The position numbers and the translations under genes were made by a program. 64,000 bases of DNA from Datisca glomerata. Lineage: Eukaryota; Streptophyta; Magnoliopsida; Cucurbitales; Datiscaceae. The notes under the pieces are model-generated. The model saw only the letters and a list, made by a program, of their open reading frames with translations. It was not told the origin of the DNA and searched no databases. Positions 57,676-64,000 of the stretch are shown here, one piece after another (position 1 is the first letter of the stretch; each line of letters begins with the position of its first letter). The stretch is taken from NCBI GenBank assembly GCA_003255025.1, contig QANY01004135.1, forward strand, positions 806,001 to 870,000. Direction: 5' to 3'.

Positions 57676-57935
57676 ATGACGGGTGGTCTAGAACCCGTCG
57701 TGAATGTAGGTCCAAACACGATGGGTAATAGACCAACCATCATTCTTAGTTTAAAAAAATATCTTGGTTAGAAATGACGGATGTTCTAGCACCCGTCATT
57801 GTTTGACCTACATTCATGAGGGGTGGTCTAGCACCCGTCATGTTTTAACACTTTACACCACGTGCCATTAAATTTTTTTAGTCCTGTACGTGGAATCGGT
57901 CATCATTCACGACAGGGTCTATACCACCCGTCGTC
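57676..57935. repeat. CACTA-2 internal hairpin array
   Basis: Five short hairpins such as ATGACGGGTGGTCTAGA paired with ACCCGTCgT, and GACGGATGTTCTAGCACC paired with CCGTCATT, lie directly upstream of the TNP2 gene. The motif core GACGGG/CCCGTC matches the terminal array at 53450. It may act as the TNP2 promoter region, or mark the former end of a second element, although no CACTA terminus is seen beside it. Confidence 0.75.
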
Positions 57936-58221
57936 TTTTATCACACATTTTAAACCCTAAAAATAACCACGTGACTTCTTTCTCTTATTCTCTTCGTTGT
58001 TTCTAATCTATCGATAGTCTGCGTCTCGTCGTGGTCTTCGATTCTCTAGTTCTCCTTTGAATCAATTGTTTGTTGGTCTACTTAAACTCAAGATCACATT
58101 TACAACCTCATGCGTTCAACTCATGAATTTGGAAGGTATGTTTCTTTTTTCTCCATATTTTTTAATTTAATTACATTAATTCTAGGGCAATAACGAGTCT
58201 TCAATATCTTTTTATATTCTC

Positions 58222-60800
58222 AGGATGGATAAATCATGGATGTTTATGGATAGAAAATCTATAAATTATGACATTGGGGTTGGAAATTTCCTAAGTATGC
58301 GATGGAGCATGGTAAAAAGTTTACAAAATTATCTGAATTAGTGAAATTTTATAATTTAAAGTCTAAATATGGATGGAGTGACATCAGTTTTTTAGATTTA
58401 TTAAGTCTGTTAGAGGAAATGCTTCCAGATGGCAATCAAATGCCTCTTTCGTTCTACGAGGATAAGAAAACCTTGCGTGCTTTAGGAATGGACTATGAAA
58501 AAATACATGCATGTCCTAATGATTTCATTTTATATAGAAATGAGCATGTACAATCAACTATATGTCCTGTGTGTGGTGTCTCGAGATGGAAACCATTGAA
58601 GAATTTGTCAGAGGAGAAAAAAGGAGTGCATACAAATGTGTTATGGTATTTTCCTCCCATCCCGCGGTTCAAACGAATGTACAAGAGTAATCATATTGCA
58701 AACAATTTGTCATGGCATACTTATGATGGGGAAATAGATGGTAAATTACGTCACCTAGCCGATTCTTCATCTTGGAAGCTTAGCCCACAAGTGACTGGAT
58801 TTCATAACTGAGCCAAGACACTTTCGACTAAATATTGCAGCATATAGGATATATCCATTTAGTTCCCTTAGTAGTGATATAGTTGTTGACCTGTTATGAT
58901 GGTTATAAATAATCTCCCTCCTTGGTTGTGCATGAAAAGAAAATACGTTATGTTAACATTGTTAATAGCTAGTCCTAAGTAACCAGGAAATGATATTGAT
59001 GTTTATTTAGCACCTTTGATTGGTGATCTTAAAGTTCTTTGGGAAGTGGGAATTGAGGTGTATGATTCATATCGGGAAGAGAGTTTTACTCTAAGAGTAG
59101 TCTTAATGTAGATGATCAATGATTTTCATGCATATGAAAATCTACGTGGATGCAGTGTTAAAGGTTATTATGCTTGTCCAATATGCGCAGAATATACATC
59201 TTCTATTAGGCTAAAACACAACAAACAAAATGCATATTCAGGACATATAAGATTTTTGCCACTCACACATCCTTACAGAAGGAAAAAAGGAATTTGATGG
59301 TAATCAAGAGCTTAGAACAGGTCATGCACTTTTAAGTGGAAAGCTCCTGCACGTTTAAGTGGAAAACAAGTGTTGGAAATAGTTGAGAAAGTTAGATTTA
59401 CACTATGAAAGAGGAATGTGAAGGAGTCGGCGAAAGATGAATTGCCAAAATCTTTGTAGAAGAATAAATCAATTTTCTTCAATGTAAAATATTGGAAAAG
59501 CGTACATATTCTACATTGTCTCGATGTTATGCACATTGAAAAAATATTTGCGTGAATATTATAGGAACACTGCTTGAAATTTCTAGCAAGACAAGAGATG
59601 GGCTGTCTAGTCGTATGAATCTTGTGAAAATGGGCATTAGACCAAAATTGGTGCCAAACGTCGATGAGAAAAAACAGTTCTACCCCTAGCTTGTTACAAA
59701 TTGTCAAGAGCAGAAAAAGTGAAACTATGCACTACATTAGCAAACATAAAAGTTCCTGAATGATACTCATCAAATTTTCAAAATCTAGTTTCTTTGAAAG
59801 ATCTTGGTCATAATATATTGAAATCTCATGATTGTCATACATTAATGCAACACATAGTTCCTGTAGCAATACGTGGATTATTACCATATCATGTAGGTTA
59901 TGCGATTACCAAACTTTTTTCATTCTTTAATGCCATTTGTAGTAAGGTTATAGATGTTACACAAATAGATGTGCTACAAAAAGAAATTGTTGTGACGTTA
60001 TGTATTCTTGAAAAAATATTTCCTCCCACATTCTCACCTTTATGGTTCATCTCACTGTGCACCGTGTTATAGAGGTACGACTCTGTGGACCAGTTTGCTT
60101 GTGGTGGTTGTACTTATTTGAACGATATATGAAAGTGATAAAGGGTTATGTAAGAAATCACAATCGTCCAGAGGGTTGCATTGGTGAGTGTTATATTGCT
60201 GGAGAAGCTGTAGAGTTTTGCACCGAATATCTAGGAGTTAAATCAATTGGAGTTCCATGCTCAGATGATGATTTGAAATATGGTAAGCCTTTATCAGGTG
60301 ATCATGTAGAAAGAATTGATCATGAATAGTGAAAGCAAGCACATCATTACGTATTAGAAAATACTAATGAAGTTCATCCTTATATATAGTAAGTACAATA
60401 ATCTCAATCTTTTATTTGTTATTACGCTTATTGTTTTTTATAATGGTTCTTTATTTCATACTCTATTTGAATTTTTGTTTTGTGCTGCTATATAGGCAAC
60501 CTATGACTTTCTTGAGGAAGAAGTATCTTAACAAATTAAGGAGATATAAATGGCTACAAGATGAACATAACCGAACATTTATTTATTAGCTGCGTGATCA
60601 GGTAACTTAAGTGATAACGATATATATTCATACTTGTAAATTTTATCAAGTACTTAATCATGGATTGTTATCGTAGGTTGCAAATGATATTTATATCTCT
60701 ATAAATGTAACAAATACACTGAGATGGATAGCATATGGCCCAACTTATGAGGTAATCAAATATTTTGGTTACACCATAAATGGCTATCGATTTCTTTTGA
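58222..60800 (+). pseudogene. CACTA-2 TNP2-like transposase
   Basis: The N-terminal transposase-associated block MDKSWMFMDRKSINYDIGVG (PF13963) begins at 58222. After a frameshift, 58302-58811 gives MLPDGNQMPLSFYEDKK, the zinc-binding CPVCGVSRWK and WYFPPIPRFKRMY. Transposase_21 (PF02992) follows in shifted frames: EPRHFRLNIAAYRIYPFSSL, then NNLPPWLCMKRKYVMLTLL, then PGNDIDVYLAPLIGDLKVLW, then MINDFHAYENLRGCSVKGYY and ACPIC (about 58815-59190). DUF4218 (PF13960) is at 59794-60329, with LKSHDCHTLMQHIVPVAIRG and VRNHNRPEGCIGECYIAGEA. Last come EHNRTFIY and TLRWIAYGPTYEV, with an intron at about 60602-60675. The DUF4216 end is missing. It is dead, but it preserves every domain except the last. 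Confidence 0.9.
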
Positions 60801-60930
60801 TTCTTTGAGAACTGAATTTTTTTTACATCATATGATGTCATGCATACAAGTTTTTCAAATCCATTAACACATAAATATTCTCTTCCACAAAATATGAACA
60901 AAACTATTATGTATTTGGATTATAGATGTG

Positions 60931-61789
60931 CAAAATCTAAGGTCAATGGTTCCCCATGCACCGTCTAATGCTTCACTCCATGGACTGGAGGTATGAACAG
61001 AAGATGATTCTTAAAAGTGTTAACTTGGTGAATGCCATCTTCTCAATGGCGAACGCCATGCCCATACTTTTAAACAAAATGACATATAACATTAACTAGC
61101 GTACACTCCACGAATCCTAAGAATGTTATCAAAATTCTCGATTTCTCAATGTACACATTAACGATCTTCACTCATATTTATAATTGGATTGAATTAAATA
61201 ATGAATTACTAAAGTAACCGAACACTCATTCATAAGGGCGATAAAATGTCTCATTAATTATGTTGTTGTGATTTTATGATAAGTATCAAGTGAACATGTA
61301 TAATTCTATATCTCGGTTTGTCGAACATGTATAACTCCGACAGTCGGATTCTTATGTAGTATCAAAATTCCCCCGTAAAAGTTTGAAATTAAAAACTTAA
61401 ATTTGAAATTTTACCTTGATTTTACAATTTTAACCCCATAAAATTAGAAAAATAACTCCAATATATTTTTCATTTATAATCCTATAATTGTTTTTTAATT
61501 TTAACCTCATTTTATTCTAAAAATTAACCCTCAAATGGAAAACCCTATTCCCCCTTCATCTTTTCCCTCTTCGACACTTCACATTCAACACAACCATTTA
61601 CAACTTCTCCTCCTAGGCAAATGCCTTATTCTCATCGAGCCATCTTCATCTTCATCTTCTCTTATATCTAGTAGTCTGAAAAGCCACTCAATATGCGCCC
61701 AACACGAGACCCGCAACCCATCTTCACAAATTTCTCTAACCCCCGCCCAACTAGTAACCGAAGTATATATTTCTTCATCCTCTCGTCTT
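60931..61789. other. Intergenic, no assigned gene
   Basis: No TE terminus recognised. A GCCAT-rich inverted pair (TGGTGAATGCCATC and ATGGCGAACGCCATG) lies near 61026-61060. It resembles the ATGGCGATCGCCAT words at 62530-62790. The frame at 61535-61795 is Ser/Leu-rich with a run of six Ser and no recognised family. It lies in a different frame from the mitochondrial fragment that follows, so I do not treat it as its presequence. Confidence 0.45.
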
Positions 61790-62197
61790 GTTTAGCCTAA
61801 TGGGAAAATCAAAGCAACTAATTAGAAAAAAATATGAAGAGTTCAAATACGCAACATGGGTACATGATATTGAATGTCATCCAAGTCAAAGCGCAAAGCT
61901 GGCTCGAGCCGCAGGAACTTTTGTTAAAATAATGAAGGAACTAGCACCCCCTATACTCTTAGGCTTGTGCGGCTACCTTCGGGTCTTAAAAAAGTCATTG
62001 ATTCCCGATGCCGATCTACTAAAGGAGGTATACCTTCAGTGTCACCTTGAAGGAAGCCCCCTAAAGCAAGATTTCGGGCAGGGGTGGGAAAAGGCAGAAT
62101 TGAGTTCATGCCACGACGATGGAAGGGCAGTTTTGTTTATGCATTCCTGTTGAGAATGAAGAAGAATAGAGATCTTCTTTAACAGGAAAATTGGAGC
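61790..62197 (+). pseudogene. Mitochondrial DNA insertion (NUMT): rpl2 3' part joined to rps19 5' part
   Basis: One frame from 61801 reads TWVHDIECHPSQSAKLARA and AAGTFVKIMKE, the core of mitochondrial ribosomal protein L2. After a frameshift near 61950 it continues RLVRLPSGLKKVIDSRCRST. It then jumps to the L2 C-terminus (KGGIPSVSP, stop, KPPKARFRAGVGKGRI), so the roughly 60-70 codons between SRCRAT and GGRPSVSP are deleted. ATGCCACGACGATGG at 62109 begins rps19 (MPRRWKGSFVYAFLLRMKKN), also missing two codons, with homology ending near 62197. rpl2 next to rps19 is the ancestral gene order in plant mitochondria. Frameshifts and deletions make both parts nonfunctional. Confidence 0.88.
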
Positions 62198-63345
62198 CCT
62201 ATTGTTCACATTGCACGAATGGAGCACATATCTCATCCAAACAATCAAAGACTTCATTCCATAACATGTGATTTTAAGACTTGATATCCTCAGTATTTTA
62301 TGTTATCAAACGTGTATTACATGGATTTAATAGAAAAAAACTCATCAGCATGATGACCTCACATATTATAAATGGCACTTTGTCAATTTTATATTGGATA
62401 GTGATGTGATTCTTTATGATTATATTTTGATGAAATATCTTTCAGGTGATCGGAAAACTTGGCTTCTTATTACGAATTACTCATAAATTTCCCTTAAGTC
62501 AAAATCATTCAGCCTATAACTGCCTAACATTTCAAAAGCGATCGCCATGTATTATTGATGGTGATCGCCATAGTTAGTAATGGCGATCACCACGTGGTTA
62601 ATGATTTGGGGCTACCAGATGGCGATTAGGACTTCATTGCCATCCAAGTACTATGGTGAGATGCAACAAGCATGGTGATTTGAAGCTTCTAGATGGTGAC
62701 CCAAAATGGGTCACCATCTTGAACATGTTCTTTGAGAATCGATGAAGACAGATGGTGATCCAATTTGGGTAGTGACCTTAAACACATTACTGGAACTCAT
62801 ATGAATACTACAATTCTTCCTCCAAAACATACATTGCTCAAAATAATCATACATTTCTTACGATCAACACACAAAAAACACCTAATTTTCAGAATTAAAT
62901 ATTATATCATATTTCCACAATGAATGATTTAGAAGCAACTCATTCCCAACAAATGATCATGTCTATAAGATAAGCCAGAGGCAAGGCTCAAATACTACCC
63001 CATATGGTGCAGAGGTGGACTAATCAGTTATCAATAGATAACGTGAGTCAGCTGAGTGCACGTCATGAACCTGTAATCCCGTCATGAAGCAGGGAATCAG
63101 AGTTCAAAGGATGATGCATCTCAACTTTAAAAGTAATTAAAAGTGTTAGTTGCAAAGTACGAATTATTAAAGCACCCGACAACCAGTAGATCCAGCTCCA
63201 GAAAGTTGTGAACGACATAGAAAATATGGATCCTAAGCAATCAGACATCTTAGTGACCAAGCAAATTCTCTAGGGGTTTTATACTACCATTTGATAAGGT
63301 ATTGACACGTATTTGACACACTTAGAGGCTGAATGATTTTAAGTT
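62198..63345. other. Intergenic with a GGCGATCACC-type repeat patch
   Basis: 62530-62790 holds repeated short words in both orientations, such as GCGATCGCCATG, GGTGATCGCCATAG, ATGGCGATCACCAC and ATGGTGACCCAAAATGGGTCACCATC (near-perfect palindrome, 62692-62718). The rest has no recognised gene. Confidence 0.6.
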
Positions 63346-63690
63346 GACAAATGAGACACTTACGTGCGTTAGAGAAGCATGCGACAAATATGTACACAAA
63401 AAAGATGTTCAAACTTGTGCGCAAGGAGATTATGGGTGAGGTAGTTTTTATCATTTGTGGTATGATCCATGATGCGGAGGATAAAAAATATCCGTTGGTC
63501 GAGTTTGGTCTACCGAATGATACATAGTGACATGAAATCAACAACTTGATACACTAAGGTGTGCTTGTGGCAAGATTGAGTCAACAGGGGTATTGTGTCG
63601 TCACATGTTCAGTATGATGACAGAAAATCACTTTCATGAGATCCCAAGCATGTTTAGTATGATGACAGAAAAATACTTTAATAACCCTAT
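63346..63690 (+). pseudogene. FAR1/FHY3-related (FRS) SWIM zinc-finger fragment
   Basis: Frame 63346-63510 reads EKHATNMYTKKMFKLVRKEI and DKKYPLVEFGLPNDT, then stops. After a one-base frameshift, RCACGKIESTGVLCRHMFSM and TENHFHEIPSM follow (about 63555-63650). This is the end of the FRS proteins: the Y-T block after the MULE-like transposase domain, then a CxC...CxH SWIM zinc finger. FRS proteins descend from MULE transposases and act as light-signalling transcription factors, so the source may be a host gene or a MULE. A short direct duplication (TTyAGTATGATGACAGAAAA at 63609 and 63654) adds damage. Confidence 0.75.
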
Positions 63691-64000
63691 CTTCTTTTCA
63701 ATGTTCATTCATTTGTGTTGTCCTAAAATGCTTTTTTTTATCTGATTGCATATACGTTTCCAACATCATGAGAGAAATTTCTTGAACTTGATCAATCTAT
63801 CCATGAAGATATGAAGTTGAGGATTTTATTTTGAGATTTATTTAAGGTTCTATTGTGGTTTGTGTTAAGAAGGTTATGGCTTAGAGCATACACACACATC
63901 GTCGTGATCGTGTTAGCGGTTGTAATCTCTTACTAAATGTTTTGACGTACTCAAATAGTCATGCTTTGATTCTTTCCAAATTTTTAATAATGGCATTTGT
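63691..64000. other. Window end, no gene seen
   Basis: AT-rich sequence after the FRS fragment without a recognisable frame or repeat. Confidence 0.5.

Larger units (their letters stand above)
53439..60930 (+). mobile_element. CACTA-2: En/Spm element with Ulp1-type ORF1, right end missing
   Basis: The left terminus CACTACTACAATTTC is at 53439. It is followed by an array of short inverted repeats, a PF03004 plus Ulp1-protease ORF1 (54886-57450), a second hairpin array (57676-57935) and a TNP2-like transposase (58222-60800), all on the plus strand. I found no TTGTAGTAGTG right terminus up to 64000, so the element is truncated and the end given is where TNP2 homology fades. The orientation and ORF1 type differ from CACTA-1, so this is a separate lineage. 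Confidence 0.75.

Noticed and set aside
57676..57935. Left end of a separate third CACTA element
   Set aside because: Hairpin motifs match a CACTA subterminal region, but no CACTA terminus is found next to them and ORF1 and TNP2 lie in the same orientation. One element with an internal array is simpler.
61788..62153. Functional nuclear ribosomal protein L2 gene
   Set aside because: The frame is open for 121 codons but leaves the L2 reading frame near 61950. It lacks the N-terminal half and has an internal deletion and a stop, so it is a decayed mitochondrial fragment.

Overview
The window is AT-rich plant nuclear DNA, most likely from a flowering plant. It has spliced genes with GT/AG introns, plant-type retrotransposons (Ty1/copia, Ty3/gypsy, a LINE tail) and plant-type DNA transposons (CACTA and Mutator-like). 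It also holds fragments of chloroplast DNA (trnL-UAG/ccsA) and mitochondrial DNA (rpl2/rps19). Nothing identifies the species. Only one gene looks intact: a four-KH-domain RNA-binding protein at 22721-26520 (five coding exons, 647 aa). A short unrecognised ORF lies divergently beside it at 20982-21308. Almost everything else is transposon-derived and broken by stops and frameshifts.

Layout. 1-653: RNase H-like tail of a non-LTR retroelement. 2298-4065: two copies of one LTR, with almost no element left between them. 4081-7315: degenerate Ty3/gypsy pol, cut inside its integrase by a Ty1/copia element (Copia-1, 7316 to about 15868). 17500-19965: a decayed Mutator-like element with inverted arms of about 0.75-0.85 kb and a MuDR-type transposase fragment. 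20980-26520: the genic island, with a chloroplast DNA insertion inside the last KH intron. 27323-47382: a three-level nest. An old copia element (Copia-3) was split in its integrase by a CACTA transposon (27388-45040). That CACTA in turn received a solo LTR (29655-31809, TSD TTGTA) and a 10.4-kb copia element (Copia-2, 32433-42837, TSD CCTTT). Removing the inner insertions leaves a CACTA of about 5.1 kb, with minus-strand ORF1 (PF03004-like) and TNP2-like transposase. 48000-50960: gene fragments including a kinesin P-loop remnant, flanked by direct repeats. 51304-52668: small CACTA-like element. 53439 to about 60930: a second CACTA lineage with PF03004 plus Ulp1-protease ORF1, hairpin arrays and a TNP2 pseudogene, its right end not found. 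61790-62197: mitochondrial rpl2-rps19 fragment. 63346-63690: FAR1/FRS-like SWIM zinc-finger pseudogene.

The best signals are the datable nest with recoverable target-site duplications, the palindrome-rich LTR family with an unexplained segment inside one member, the two organelle-to-nucleus transfers, and the Ulp1-carrying CACTA with arrays of short hairpins. I saw no convincing wholly new biological system. All protein assignments rest on motif recognition by eye; no database search was run.
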